Of a stretch of 64,000 bases of DNA, positions 25,775 to 39,600 are shown one piece after another; the stretch's first letter is position 1; every line of letters starts with the position of its first letter. The notes beneath the pieces were generated by a model that saw only the letters and a list, made by a program, of their open reading frames with translations, searched no databases and was not told the origin of the DNA. The DNA is from Myoxocephalus aenaeus (taxonomy: Eukaryota; Chordata; Actinopteri; Perciformes; Cottidae), in assembly GCA_038501785.1 (NCBI GenBank), contig JBAMJR010000065.1, forward strand, positions 5,964,501 through 6,028,500. The letters are read 5' to 3'. The position numbers were made by a program, and so were the translations under genes.

Positions 25775-28110
25775 TACGCGAAGGTCACAAACCAGATGTT
25801 GCCGCCGACCCACGGATTCCCGAACGAGGAAGAGGAAAAAGGACAAGAGGTAAAACTCCGATAGCTTTGAAATCCCGGAATGTGGGAGTGAGTCTCGTTT
25901 GCCAATGACGATGTCTTGGCATTGACACTAAATAGAGAAAGTAGGTATTACTTTTGTCCCCGACAGACTTAAAAGGGGACTTAAGACTTAAAATGTCTGT
26001 TATTTTTTTTTTTTTACTTTATTTGATGTACATAGAGTATCTGGACGTCGGTCGACAGCAGCCTGTTGTATTTGAGTTTGGTAGTTTATCATTTGGCCGC
26101 TGTCTTTATTTTGTAAATTCACAGCGAGCTGTGGTAGTTTTTCATACATTTTCATAAGGGATGGATTATAATGTGCACTGCTACATGTTTAAAAGTTTAG
26201 ATTTGGGGCGGGGCGGTTTCTGACTTTACATGAACGTCTTCATGGTACTACAGCGTGAGCTTCGGCTCCGTGGGCACTTAATTAATGGACATCACATTTT
26301 CTATCACTCCTGTAATCGCTGTCATGGTTTCAGACGACGATGGCTTCCGTTTTTTTACGAAAATCACCCGCTGCTAGGGAAGTATTTGTTTTTATTTTAC
26401 CCCCCAAAAAAGCGAATTGTGAAGAAAAAACAAAAGAAAGCCTTATGTATGTGTTCCTGTGTCCTGTATTCATTTATACAACAGGACAGGAGTGGTGATT
26501 GTGGGTAATTATGTGTATTTCTGTGTCGCCGCGGCTCACGCCACATCATTACTGAGGTCGGGCAGAGAGGCACAGACGACGTTTGAAAGGGAGTCGTCGC
26601 AGTCGGAAAAAATAACTGTTATATCAATTAATAGCTTGGGATTCTTTCCAGGAGACGTATCCTCTTTCTCGAGACGCGTTCAGGCTCGTCTCTAAAGGCA
26701 GAGGATGTAAAAAAGTGTTGTTAGAGCAGCTGCTTGAAAGATGGGGCATCAGGTGTGTCCCGGGGCAGCGAGAGCGGCGGATATTTTCCCCCGAACCGGC
26801 CCCCGACAAGTGACGGCGTTCACCCTCCCCCGCTACGCAGCCCGACATCACACGATGATTAAATCAAGCCGTCATCTTGGCCTTTCCCTGTCTACTCATT
26901 AAATGTGCTGGATTATTGCCCCCCTCCCACCACCAAAACCACCACCAACCAGCTGGAACCGCTCCAGAAACAGCAGGGTCAGGAACAGACAGGTGGGGCC
27001 GCTTCTCTTTTTTGGCTTTCTTGTGTCTTTTTTATAAAAACGCGCTCGCTCAGTCGGCTCCTCCGGGTCACTTTCGGTTCTAAATAAGGTGCATCCATGA
27101 TTAATGTCTGACCTTTTTTCTTCTTCTTGGGTGTTGGGAAAACTAATTGCCATGTTTGACAAATGGGAGCTTTGCGTTTCCCGGTGTGGCGTTTGAAGCG
27201 GGGGGCGTGTCCGTGGATTCGGGATGCCGTGCCGTTCGGCCTCGGGTTCTGTTTTTGTTTTTGGGAAAACCGTTCTGCAAAGTGTGAGCGACCTGGAGGG
27301 AAATTGCCAAGTATGTTCTAACCATATCGCCGGGTAACGTCAGCAGGAGGTTTGTTTGTTTTTTTATTTAATTTTTACTTATGTATAGATATGCAGTATG
27401 ATTTGAGTCAGAACTCTGTTATATTTTAGTGTAAACGGGCCAAATTTTTACGATGTCTTTTTTTTTTTTTTTTTTACTTCTTTTGGTTGATTTTGTTTGG
27501 GCAGCTTCAATCCTTCACGTTCATCACCAAGAAAATGGACACCTTTAGAAGAAAAACACTCCTTATCAGCCGCTGTTATAATCAAAGTAATGTAAATATA
27601 ATTTGTGCCATCGACGATTACAGGAAGCGGTCTTCGTCGGCGGCGGTGCGACTCCGTGGTGAAGAACCACAAGAATGTCAGCGGCCTGAAACACTAAGCG
27701 GCACATTTGGAAGCGGTAAACGGAGCGTCATGGGAAAGTTCACTAAAATGACGCTGAAAATACTTTCCTGTAAATGTCTTAACCTTTTTGGCGTTTCTGG
27801 TGCTCCAGAATAAACCATTATAAAGGAATTTATATGCTCATACTCTTCCCGGGTCGGCTTCAGACGGCTGTGGTTTGGTGAGTGGCTAAAAAAATAAAAG
27901 AGTTAAGGACTGTGAAAAAAAACCAAGTGGCTCCGAGTTCTGCTGTTGAATGTTTTCTTTTTTTTCTTTTTTTCTTCTATTCAGTGGCTGTAGTGTTATG
28001 CCAAGTATGTACTGTTTTTCTTTTCCTACTCCTTATTCTGGTTTTACAGTATATTAATATATTTACCTTCCTCACTCTCTCCTTTCTTTGAAATAACAGC
28101 TATATTTTTC

Positions 28111-28116
28111 AATAAA
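28111..28116 (+). terminator. cdc42ep4: Polyadenylation signal AATAAA, cdc42ep4
   Basis: A canonical hexamer lies in TTTTTCAATAAAAGAG, with T/G-rich sequence (CTGTTTTTTTGTTCC) about 35 bases downstream. It is the last signal before sequence with interspersed-repeat character begins. Confidence 0.45.
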
Positions 28117-28839
28117 AGAGAAAGCTGGTAATCTTTAACCACGACTCGACTGTTTTTTTGTTCCCGTCACCGCAGGAGGTCGCCTCGCTGTCAGACTCTC
28201 ATTCGGCTTCCACAGCGGGCCGAGCGAGCCTTGAGATCTGACCTTCAAGTCGACCCCAGACGTTATTATTTACCGCGGGAGCCGCTTTAAGAGTTCCAGC
28301 CACGTCCACGGCTTAACTAACACCCACTCGGGTGTTTAATATTCTCCGTAAATAACCCTGAAAACGAAAGATTAAACCCCCGTTTTAAAGATCCCACAGT
28401 CTGGGCCAGATGAGTCTTGTTGGCTAATTTGAGCCCTGCAGCCCGACATTGATTTAAAATAAATAAATAAAAAAAGCTTGGGAGCTCGCTTGATGAAGCG
28501 TGAAGATGCTGGAAACACTCGCGCCTTTTGTTCCGTGACATGCAGGAATGAAAGGCTTCACGTGAGCCAACTCCTTTAGTGTCTGTGAGGAAATGTATAG
28601 CTCAGTAGATTACATGTACGGGTTTTTCAAAGCAAAAATACAAATTTCTCCAGCGGGATGACCTTCTGCACATTTGATGAAAGTGTTATCTTCATTATTC
28701 CAACATTTAAATGGACATGTCACAGCGTCATGAAAAGCATCTACGGTCTAAGAATAGTAGTTAAAATACTAAAATAGAGACTTGAATAAGAGACCAAATG
28801 GATGAATAATGAGTTTTCCCCATTATTAATCTGCTGGAA

Positions 28840-28985
28840 TGTAACCAAGTACATTTACTCAAGTACTACTTGTATACTTTACTACATTTAAGAGGAAACA
28901 ATTGCCCTATGTGTTATTACACTGCCTGTTTACTGACAGCTGTAGTTACTTTGCATATTAAGACTTTACGTACAATAGTCTGAAT
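28840..28985. repeat. Decayed copy of a common teleost interspersed repeat
   Basis: The stretch contains AAGTACATTTACTCAAGTAC, then TATACTTTACTACATTTAAG, and further on GACAGCTGTAGTTACTTTGC. I know these phrases from a highly abundant short repeat in percomorph fish genomes, in the order expected for it. The copy is diverged and its boundaries are approximate. I have no firm family name; a repeat-library search would settle it. Confidence 0.55.
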
Positions 28986-29159
28986 ATAACCATATATACA
29001 ATCATATTTAGTAATATTTATGAGTTACTCTGACTTAATGACTTATACTAGAACTTTCATCACACTATAATAGGACTTTCCACACCTTTTTATGACTTTT
29101 TGGTTGAGTTACTTTGACATTTCAACACCGTACACTGTGACTTTTTATTTTCCCAACTG

Positions 29160-30290
29160 TCTCTCACATGGCAGAGCTGGCTGATCTACCAGGATGCCAT
29201 ACACCCTGATATCTGCTGCCTGTCTTCCCCGCTCTCTCCCTCCTATCTAATAGAGGCAAAAGGCCAACAAAAAGACAGCGGATCTCCAGAAAGCCCCGGG
29301 TCATGACCCGACACCGCCACCTCCACTCACTCCGAAACCAGTCTGAGGAAAAGGGGCAGGTCGGGTTCTGCGTCGGTGTCTGCGGAGTCCAAAGTGTGTC
29401 CGTTGCGGCTTAGCATGGCGGACCAGAAACGCAGGACACCGTCACGAGCTCGGGGAGGTGATAAGGTAAGGTTTAATAACCCGGGAGCAGGGGAAGCGGC
29501 CAGGTGGTTGCAGAGGATAGTCGGGGGGGGGAGCCGCTGACTGGAGAGACGAGGCCGAGCGAGTGGCCAGACGGCGGCGATCCCCTGGCTCAGAGCAGCA
29601 GTTTAGAGCAGTCAAAGCAGTTTCCTGTAGTTGAAGTACTTATTATGAGCTCAACTGTGATGGTTTTTTTTCCTCAACCCTAGGCCGGTGTTAGTGAGGC
29701 GTTACTAAAGTTGAGCGAAAAACATCTAGACTCCCTCCCTGCTCATTGTTCTTGGGAACTTTTTACAGAGCAAAGCTCAGCAAAGAACAGGTGAAGTGCC
29801 CCACCAGGGATAATAACACGCCGGACCGTCCTCCACTTCATTATTAAAGGAGGCTATCGCTCAGCTGTGGGACTCTGATCGCCGTCTGGCTCACTGGTTG
29901 GAGTGTTTTGATGCTGCAGCAACAGAGACGTGGATGAACCCGCTGCCGCTGTGACGTCGTATACGTCATCTTCTTGGAGATCAAGAGCTACGGCCCTGCG
30001 TCATCAGCAGCTGCAGGAGAGCGTCCGTCCTCAAACCTCCTTTTCAAATATCCTCGTTCCACAAGCCCCAAAGGGAAAACCTTTGAAGGACTGGTGTTGG
30101 CCCACCCGACATGGAGCTGAATGCTCTGTGGAGATGACAGTGGACTTCATTCAGGACCTCATATCACTGTCAGGTGTCAGGTTTCTGGGATCCATCGTCT
30201 CCCGGGACTTCCAACATAGAGAAAGATAGAGATCTTGGTCATATACCTGGTGAATAAAATGTATTCTGACTCAAGAAGAATTGGTGGATA
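29160..30290. other. Possible retroelement-derived sequence, unclassified
   Basis: A tail-like stretch (CTAATAGAGGCAAAAGGCC near 29250) resembles 3' ends of fish retroposons. Near 30130-30225 the + strand reads SVEMTVDF and then VRFLGSIVSRDF, faintly like the region after the YxDD box of LINE reverse transcriptases. There is no catalytic motif and no long frame. It may equally be unique sequence. Confidence 0.25.
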
Positions 30291-30314
30291 CACTTGTTTA
30301 TAGGTGTGCTACTA

Positions 30315-30328
30315 TCGCCCTCTAGTGT
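30315..30328 (-). promoter_or_regulatory. CTCF-like motif, minus orientation
   Basis: The minus strand reads ACACTAGAGGGCGA. It agrees with the CTCF core pattern CCASYAGRKGGCRS at 12 of 14 positions, with the core ACTAGAGGGCG intact. The match is judged by eye; occupancy is unknown. Confidence 0.4.
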
Positions 30329-32010
30329 CATATTTTATATTAATGCCATTTCAATTCCTGGATTATTTGTCTGCAGACCCAGCTAGCCAATAAAGATATA
30401 TTAATATGTTGTTTCCCTTAACTGTAAAGGCTAAACTCAAACTACAGGGCAGTGACATAACATGTTCAACATATTTGTTATATTCATGTTTAATCTCACA
30501 GACCCTTAAAATGAAGTGGTTTGGTTTAATTTAAGGGGGTGGGGAAGTTTACCATGTTATTTAATTTGACACAACTCACTCATAAATAAGGGTTATAATC
30601 CAATGTCCCATAATGATCCTGCAATATTACAATAAAGCAACAGGCAGTCCGCTTAATTATAAAATAAATATAGTTTCCCTGGTGTCCACACCGTGCCATA
30701 TTTATAAAGGATTTCAGCTTCATGCCCCCGTATTTACATTGCATGGCCCGGTTTGCAGCAGGCTGTTGTGTTGCTGTTGTGTTGCAGCTGCACAGTGTTG
30801 TGTTGGGAAAAGGGATATTCTGCAGAATACACAAAGCTCAAGCTGATCCCTCCGACACGCCTGCAGGACAAACTATTCATGGCTTTTCAATCCTCATTTT
30901 CGCCTCGCGTAGAAACAAAAAACACAGCTTCCACAATGTGCAGGTGTTTGGGGAAATTTAAAAAACGAAACGCATCATAATACATAATTCAGCGAATGAT
31001 TATTACGGAAACATCCTGGGAGTGTGAGAAAATTGTGAGAAAGCCAACCCCTTTTTTCTCCTGAACAATTGTTTTTGTTTACATATACTCAGCTTTTTCC
31101 CTCCATTATGCAGACCTAAATGCTTCTTAATCGCCAGTTACAATGATACCATAGCCGATGGCTTGTCATTTACACAATACTGCAAAAAAAAAAGCATACA
31201 AAATGAAAATTTGCATGGACAGCTAAGCGGATTTCTAAATTGTGCTTTCAGAGATGTTAGCGTCTTTGTTCCAGTCTGGAGGACAAACAGCTGATGACTC
31301 ACGTTGAGCCACCACGTGGAGCAGGCTGTGTTCCTGCTGCCGGGATGAAATATCCTACTGAAAAATTCATGTCTGTAAATATTTACGCAGCTTTTCTTCT
31401 TGTTTGATGTTCCCCCATCTCAAATAGAGTATAGGTGCCTTATGTATGTACATGTATCAGGAGAACTGTGTATGTACAGCAGGGTTTAATGAATCTGGAT
31501 TACTTTATTACAATGCAGTAATAACTATCATATATATATAAACTACATACATAGAGGATTCCTTGTATTGATGCTTAATGTATTAATAGAGTTCTGTATT
31601 CATGTTTTTATTTGATATGTTTAGCAAAGATGACGTTTGTAACTGTTTAACGTGTGGTTTTGATTTATGAGACGGTTCCCTTTGAAGTATCTGAGACCTT
31701 TACACCTTCACATAACACAGTCTCAATGAATGCATAATGCAGGCATCTTGTTTTTCTTTTTATTCATACATTTAACTTATGTTTGGGACTAAATTATTCA
31801 GTTTTAAATTAACAAAATATATATTTTTAAAGCATAATAATACTGTTAATAATAATAATTTATAATAAAACAGTTATATTACTATAAATACTTAATAATT
31901 TAACACCGTTAAATGTTTTGATTTCATTAAAATAAGAAAAGGTTTGAATACACAGACCAAAAATTATAAAATGCTGCTGTAATTTGTTCACACTGTATTT
32001 ATATCCATGA

Positions 32011-32024
32011 CCAGCAGATGGAGC
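32011..32024 (+). promoter_or_regulatory. CTCF-like motif, plus orientation
   Basis: CCAGCAGATGGAGC agrees with CCASYAGRKGGCRS at 13 of 14 positions. It is about 1.7 kb from a CTCF-like motif of opposite orientation at 30315, so the pair points outward. The match is judged by eye only. Confidence 0.4.
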
Positions 32025-35000
32025 TAGTGGTTGTTGTACAGTAACAGTTTTCTCCATTTCCTCACATCCACAGTATCAGGTTAAAGACGTTGAGGCTGAC
32101 TAGAGATTCTTGGCATCAAAAGCACGACACTCGACATTCTTCTTCTTCATATTACTTATTGCAGCTGTCAATCACAGCTTAAATAAATAATGATAAAAGC
32201 ATATCTTATAATTTGCTTATTATTGGCATCAATATTGGTCCAAGGCCAAGTGTTAAAATTAAATGTTTTATGTGTCAGCTTTTCATTTAGTTGCCATTCC
32301 TCAAGTAAAGTTCTCATGAATCTCTCTTTTTGCTTTTCTTGGAGCAAAAAGAGAGACGGCAGCAAATTCATGGCTGTCATATTTCTTCTCTTAAATCTCT
32401 CGACAAGCCATTTCCTATGAAACAATTGTTTGCAGGTGTTAAGAGACACTTCTATTGTGAAGGTCATCTCGGATAATCAACTTCCTCTGTTGCTGTGCAC
32501 GTGTTCACCTCATCGGCCCATCGGCCCCTTTGCAGAAATACACACTTGAATATCCGACGTTTACACAAACCTGCATACAGATCGGTATTCATCATATAAA
32601 GCAATCACGTGTGAAACCAAGCAGCGCTGAAGGACTTCCACCGAAATGAGGAAAATCCCTGACACTGTTACACATTTGATTTGACTTTTACTTTTTATAT
32701 CACACGATTTCTCTGCACCAATCTGTGCAGAAGTGATACATGCTGTGTGTTTTGCGTGTATAATCAAGCAATCACACTTTAAAAGCCTCTTATTCCAAAT
32801 TGACAATTATATTGTTACTCTTCTCAAAACTGAGTGGGGCTGATTTTAACCAGAACTTGGCCCCCGGTGGGTTGTAATTTTGGAGGTTTAGGACTTGGAG
32901 TGATTCCTACGTGGAGTCCTTTAATGTAGCATCACTTAAATGCACCTTTGAACACGCAGGGGAAATCTTTCCCAGACGTATCAACAACCCTTTCTTCCTT
33001 TGTTTAGTCTGAGCAGGCGTATAGTCACTGCTCGCGATAAAGTAAAGGGGTAATGTCTAGATTGTGTAATTCATGTGCACACAAAAAAAGTCCAAAAAAA
33101 AACTACATGTTGGTCAGTTATCTTTGGCTCACATTGTGCTTCCCTGAGGCGATTGCATAAATTGCGTGTGATTTAAAACCAAATTAATTCAAAAAAGATT
33201 CTATACGTGAACATGATGGGGGAAGTTGACATGCAGAGGTTGTGATTGGCTGAGGAAAAACACACCAGGTTCGACTGCAGACCATCACAGAGGGCTCTGA
33301 AGCCAACCGCACGCACCTCAAACACTTAAATATTTAGCTTAGTCGAGCCGAGCCGGTCTGAGACGTCCAATTAATCTTTTCACATGAGAGAGAGTGGTCA
33401 AACAAACCCAGATGAGCGCTATAATAAAGCCCGCCCCCTACGCTGCACGCACTCTGATGCGTTCTGGTACAAGTGGGACGTGTGCAGCCCAAAAAGAGAG
33501 AAGGAGGAAGACGGGATGTAGCAACCTAGCAGCGGCCTAGCATTTAGAAACACACTACATTTACCTGTTTGAGGGAACGATATGAAGATCCTAAGTATCA
33601 AACTAGACCTGTTATTATTATAGGATGTTTTACAGAGGTTGCCAGTTGCTCCCTGGGAAACTGTTCTGTTTATAACCTCCATTGACACACAGGTTGATTT
33701 TGAAAAGCTGGTTGAAATTATCCATCAAGTCGAGGTCCAAGGTCTGGGACTCGTAAATTGTAATTAAGGAGTCTGGCGGGTGTTTTTGTTTCCCTCAGGC
33801 CTTCTGAGTCATTTTCTGCTGAGCAAAGCACATTCGTGTGAAGGGATAACCGTCACACATTAGAGGCCTTTCAGTGGAAGAATAATAGCAGTTCGGAAAT
33901 GGCCCCTTCGTGTATGTTTGACTGCTCGGACGAAACCTTTCTTCCAGGCTCTCGTTATTTTTAAAGCAGGCCTCAGGCTCTGGGAACCCTCAAACCGACG
34001 GGAAACCGTGATGGAAGTTTGTTCAGGTGGCGACATCAAACCCAACCTGAACGTTCCAACATAGCCCAAAGCTTTGAAGGAGAACGGGTTCAACAGTGGA
34101 AACGGGACGCATCTTATGGTCTGTAAACGTGGCAAATAAACAACACCAATATGTGAAATACTCACCTGCTAATATCATACGTCGAGGGCTTTTATTGTGA
34201 AAGGTAAGCACGCGAGGAGTGGATCTGGTCTGCGCTGCCTTCATGATTGGTTGACGTCACTTCTTTTTCACCACGGCATATTTGCGATCCGTGTGAAAGT
34301 ATTCTTGACTAAAACAAATGTATTGCTCAGGCTCCACTGCTTCAACAAAAATGCATTTAATTAAATTGAAATCAATCATTGAATAATAACATCAATGCAT
34401 AGTACATGTAGTGTCTATAATTCAATAGGTCTTCTGCCATCGCTGTAGTATAGGTGCAATGCAATGAGTAAAAAGGACAAATTCAACGACATCATAATAA
34501 GTACACCAAAGGATTGTAAAGACTAAAACTTGCGAATGTATAGATGAGCTGTATTATTATTATTATTATTAGCAATAACGTCACTATCACATCACAGTGG
34601 TACATTTCTGAAAGATAATACCAATACAAGACAACATTTCAACCTTTTTGCCATGCTTCCCGACACAAACAAGAAGCCAGTGGCTACTGGAAGTTGAAAT
34701 ACTGTTTAGAAATTGTAAATATAAAAATATATAGAATAGATAGATACTATATTTGTTTTATCCAGATGGTCAAAAGAGTCTTTGCGATTCAATAAAATAC
34801 CTTCAGAACAGCAGTAAGTGCTTTGAAACGACCTTCTGTTCTTTTCAAACATCTCAGTAACGATCATAAAACAGCTGTGATAAAAATTGAAAAAGGAGAC
34901 AGTAGCAACGAGGACACTGTGGGGCGCAGACAAAAGATGGCTGTCAATATTTGTTTGGTTCCTAGATGTGACGAAAAGCCGTGAGTAACAATGTTAGTTA

Positions 35001-35041
35001 AACTGCCGCCGCTGTGGACGGTGCCTGGCAATGGAAACCAA

Positions 35042-35107
35042 GAGAACAATGAGAGAACAATAAGAGAACAATAAGAGAACAATAAGAGAACAATGAGAGA
35101 ACAATAA
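35042..35107 (+). repeat. 11 bp minisatellite, six copies
   Basis: There are six head-to-tail copies of GAGAACAATAA, with copies 1 and 5 carrying GAGAACAATGA. The copies are otherwise identical. The repeat creates a spurious hydrophobic frame on the minus strand. Confidence 0.93.
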
Positions 35108-35784
35108 GGCTTCAGAAGCGTGACACAGAGTTCATGCCAGGTGTTGGAGGCCTGAAGACCCACGGAGGAGACGAGAATGATCGAATTATAAGACCTGAGC
35201 ATGGAAGTTCATTCTGGACCAAAATATTTATAACTTAAAGATCTATTTACGCAAAGTTATGGTAAAAATAACTTCTAATCGCAGAGACGAGGGAAACAAA
35301 ATGTATTTGGATGTGTATCCCTTTATATTTACCCCATTTCTCCATAAAGTTAGTTATTAGCCTGATTGATTATAACCTGACAGGATAGACCTCCATTCAA
35401 ACTTGGTCAAATGTCTCCAGAGGAACTTTGTCTGGTCAACACGGCTGCTTCAGGAGACTATTGAATAAAATGTCCCGTCTGACGAAGAGGTGTTGGACGT
35501 GGTCGATGAAAACTGTTGACGATGTCTTTGCTTGGACTGAATCCAGAGAGCAGCAGGACTCACAGGGAGTGTGTGGTACTCTGCTTCATGTGTTGGATAG
35601 GAAAGCCCTGGTTTCAGTATACGTTGCCACGTAAAGCCGTTTGTATTTGTTCAAGCAACATTTGTGTTTCTGTAAAGTTTGATTCTTGGCCTTTAATTAA
35701 TAAAAGGACAGTTTTAAGGGGATGTGAATAGGGTAAAAAAATAAAATAAGTGCCCATGAAACATCCTCAGTTGATTACTTAGAC

Positions 35785-35840
35785 CAAGTTATGTTTAATT
35801 ATGCAAATGAGGCATTATCTAATGCCAATTTGTGAATGAA
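35785..35840 (+). promoter_or_regulatory. AT-rich block with perfect POU octamer ATGCAAAT
   Basis: The octamer ATGCAAAT at 35801-35808 follows TTAATT, a homeodomain-type core, and precedes a short AT-rich palindromic-looking stretch. This composition is typical of conserved vertebrate enhancers, but conservation cannot be judged from one genome. Confidence 0.25.
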
Positions 35841-36603
35841 TTTGGGGAAAATCTACAGGCGCAAATAGACAAAGTTTCAAAAGATAAACACCTAAATGTG
35901 TCTTGTGGTTGTTTTCCTACAACAAGTTTAAAAGAAGACACTGAAGCCTGAAGTGCATGAAAAAGCCTGTTTAGCCACCTAAAGTGTTCTGTGTAGGAGT
36001 GATTTTATTTAGTTTTTTGGAGGGGGAGGGATTTTGTGTCCAATAATTTGGCCTTCAATGCCAAAAACACTCGTAGTAGCAGAGACATCCAGTGAGGCTG
36101 TTTCCACAGAATGTGAGGTTGCAGAGCCCTGACATGTCACAGCTCCGCTACACCGCACTGACATTACACATCCTGTCTGCTGCTATTGAAAAACGGACAC
36201 ACAATTCCTTTCTGTTTCCTGCGAGTGTTTCCTGCTGTCAGTCGAAGGGGTCCAAGCCGACACCCTTCTCCCCTCCCCCTCCGGGACTTAACCTCTTACT
36301 GTTAGTTAACCTCTTACTCCTCTTCCCCATGAGGAGGCTTGGCGGGAGGAAGGGAGGGAGGGAAGGAAGCATGGATGTCTCCATCTGCGCCCTGGCAGGA
36401 GGTGGCCGCGAGGAGACCCACGATATTTACAGAAAACACAGGCGTGCCCCGCACATTCTCTCCCTCTGAATGAAAAAAAAAAGCTGGGGCGGGGTGGGGA
36501 GAGATTCCACGACGAAACACACAGGAGGAAATGGACTGGACGGATACTTCACCGCTCCATCATCTGCACCTCCCTTTTCCCTCCAGTGTTTATTTTTTGC
36601 CAG

Positions 36604-36635
<32 letters not shown>

Positions 36636-39600
36636 CTTGCACATGTCCAGAGGAGGTGTTAGCGCCGTGCCGGCTATACGGTCCTGAAGCCGCGATGGCA
36701 TCCCTCCACCCGCCCCTCATCCTGCGTCCAGCGCTCCCCCGATATTTGTTGATTAATGCCGTCTCACGTCTTCTGAGTAATAGCATAGCTTAAAAAAAAA
36801 GAGGTTTAGCTAACCACATTATCAAATAAAAAAAAGCAGAATTGTTCAAACGTGAGTCATGTCCTGCGAAACCATAAATGAGATGTGAAGGTGAAACGGT
36901 CTGGTCTGTTTTACTAACTGACTGAAAGTGATCTGCGAGACAGACCGCCGCCAGAATAAAGATTCAGGTGAAAGGTAAGTACTCTGTACACTTATCACAC
37001 TGCGGAGATAAAAGCCTAAAAGGCCACTATCTCCACTTCGCCATCACTACACTGCAGAACGAGACGGCAAGAAAGAGACATTAAAATTCCTTCGTCCTCA
37101 TATCGTCTCATAGGGATTTCCTAAAGGGTTGGACCATCATCAGACTGTATCTGCACTTTTTTTAATATCCTCCTCTTCAGTACATTGCTGCCTTCACTGT
37201 CTCACAGCTTTATATTTAAAATACTGATGCTATGCTACAGTCCTGCACAAGCCTATGAGCTAAAACATGCAAACTATTTGTTTTTGTGTAATAGAAAAAG
37301 GAGCGTTTGTGACCGTTTATAAGCTTGATTCCTAATCCCGAACATTTACTAACTGACTGACAGCGGTCCCAGCTACCGATTAACGAGCCATTAATAAGTT
37401 GGCCATCACCAAAACCTCCGGCTGGCCTCCTCAGCCGTACATCACCGGCAGACTGCTTGCTGGCTCTCCGGATGGCTTTCCCCAAGCGATGGAAAAAAGG
37501 GCCTCTAAGTGCAAAGTAGCAGCGTAAAAGCTTTGGAAAGTTGGTGCAGAACAGGAAGTCTATAGCGAGGATGTGTGGAGGCCTTTGCTGAGGAACTCTC
37601 CACTGCCGTTGGTCCTGCCTTTTAAAAAGGGCCACGATTCCACTTCAGGCAACACGTGTGCACGGAAGTATTTGAACGATTAAACGGAATAATCCCGTGG
37701 TATGAATACGAGAGACAGAAGCTCGTTAAACCGCGGAGGAATTCCCGACAATCGACCTCATCCATCTCATTTCCAGCAAAGACGTTTGCACGAGGACCAC
37801 ACACAGTGGAATCCTACACCTCTACTTTAGGTAAAGAGTTTATTTACATGGGCACTGCATCCATGCAGCTCTTCAAAAGTAAAAAAAAAAAAAAACACAT
37901 CTGAAAACAATTTCTCTTATGAGCTTAAAGGAAAAAAAAAATACTGGAAATTTGTTGTTTTGGGCTCCTATAAACACTATAAAAATCATCTCAGGAGGCG
38001 TGGCCTTGGTTTGCACGACTGTTGAGCCGACACCCTCAGCTGCAGTAAGACGCATTGCCGAAATCCACCTCCCATCCACTTTGCTTCTAAAAAAATGTTG
38101 CAGAAAACCGCCCGACACTGCACATTCCTCACTCTGCACACACACATTGAAGAACCCTGGCTGCAATCTACCTCATGTATGCATTATCCAACAAATCTGA
38201 CAGAGGTGTCGTTCAGAGGCCTTAAATCTACACCTCTGCACATTCCTAGCCGCGCAGCAGAAGGTCAAAGGGCCACCGAGGCCTCGGCTTGGAAACAGAC
38301 CAGCTATTTTGGAGGAGTGCAGTGAAACATGTTTCTCGGTGGAACTAATAACCCCACAGTGTTTATTGTAAGCCCTTATTAAACCGTGTGGATTCACACA
38401 CCACACATTGATCTTACGCTGTGTATTCCAAATGAAAAATGAATCACCCCTTTAAGATACTCAGAGGCAGTTTGAAGAGAATGTAAACAATAAGCAAATA
38501 AGATAATATGATACCCCGGGAGCAGCATCCTGGGGTTTATTAAACTTAAAGTTAACTGTGTTTTATCAATTGGAACACACAAGTAATGAAGTGGCTGTAA
38601 TGAAATACATGTTAATTTTCCTTGACAAAGAAGCCTCCATTAAAACTCCAAAATGCAAATCCCAAGACATGCACTTTGTGAGGCTGTAACTTCTGTTTCA
38701 ACGTGGGACGTTTTACAAGGCTTCGCTCCTTTAAAGTGATTGAGTTGTCCCATATAGGCGGAGATAATCCGGGACGGCTTTTCCGCCGGCTCTAAATACA
38801 CAACGAGCGAACGTAAATCACGGCGTCTCTGCACAGCGGCCGGCCTGATATCTTGTTGACTGGCTGCTCTGACACACGCACATGCAAGCGCATGATGAAT
38901 GCGAAACACACGCGAAACCTCGTGGCTGTAAAAAAAAAAAAAAAAAAAACACACAGTGAATTTCGGACCCCGTTTAGAGGGGTGTATTTATAAATGGCGA
39001 GCCCACCCGGCCTGGCATGCCTCAGATGCTTCGGCTGCTACCAGAACTGGCACCAATAAAGACCAGCAGCATTCCTCACGCGAGCAACATTGGACGCAAA
39101 AGAGCCACCATTTATTTAAACTTCTAAAGTATAATACGTGGAGGTCTATATTGATCGCAGGAATACGTCATTCCACTCAAATCAACGGTTGAGATATTGA
39201 GATTTACACAGGAAACGGTGACTTGTTGATATTTACAGTGGCTGGGTGTGTCCACCATGTTGACTGACGTTGGTATAGGTCAGGTCACAGGGGCAGCACC
39301 TTCTCCTTTAGCATGTCCAACAAATAACTGCCCTCTCCTTTTTCACTCTCCCTCTCTCATTTCTAACGCAAACACACACATCAGGCACATTTAGCTGAGA
39401 CCCCACCTCCCTCCCCGCTACGCAAAGTTTCCATTCCTCCATCCGCGGTTCCAAACAAAAACATCCACTGTACTTCTTTTTGGTAACCAGTTCGTCATAA
39501 AACAGCTCAGGGCTTAATAATTTGGAAGCACTTATTAAAAACAGGGGAAATGCAAAGTATAGAAACTTAGCGAAGAAGGTTAAGTCCCTGTTTCTTTGTT

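Larger units (their letters stand above)
25359..28130 (+). other. cdc42ep4: Probable 3'UTR of cdc42ep4
   Basis: No exon is recognised after the cdc42ep4 stop. The region contains a 93-base all-purine tract (25682-25774), T-rich runs and several A-rich hexamers, including AATAAA near 27806 and 27893. The best signal is AATAAA at 28111-28116, followed by a T/G-rich stretch near 28150. The length of about 2.8 kb is plausible for this gene family, but the true end could be one of the earlier signals. Confidence 0.5.

Noticed and set aside
29930..30229. 99-residue frame with a faint LINE-like phrase
   Set aside because: Too short and without a catalytic YxDD or endonuclease motif; reported only as unclassified sequence.
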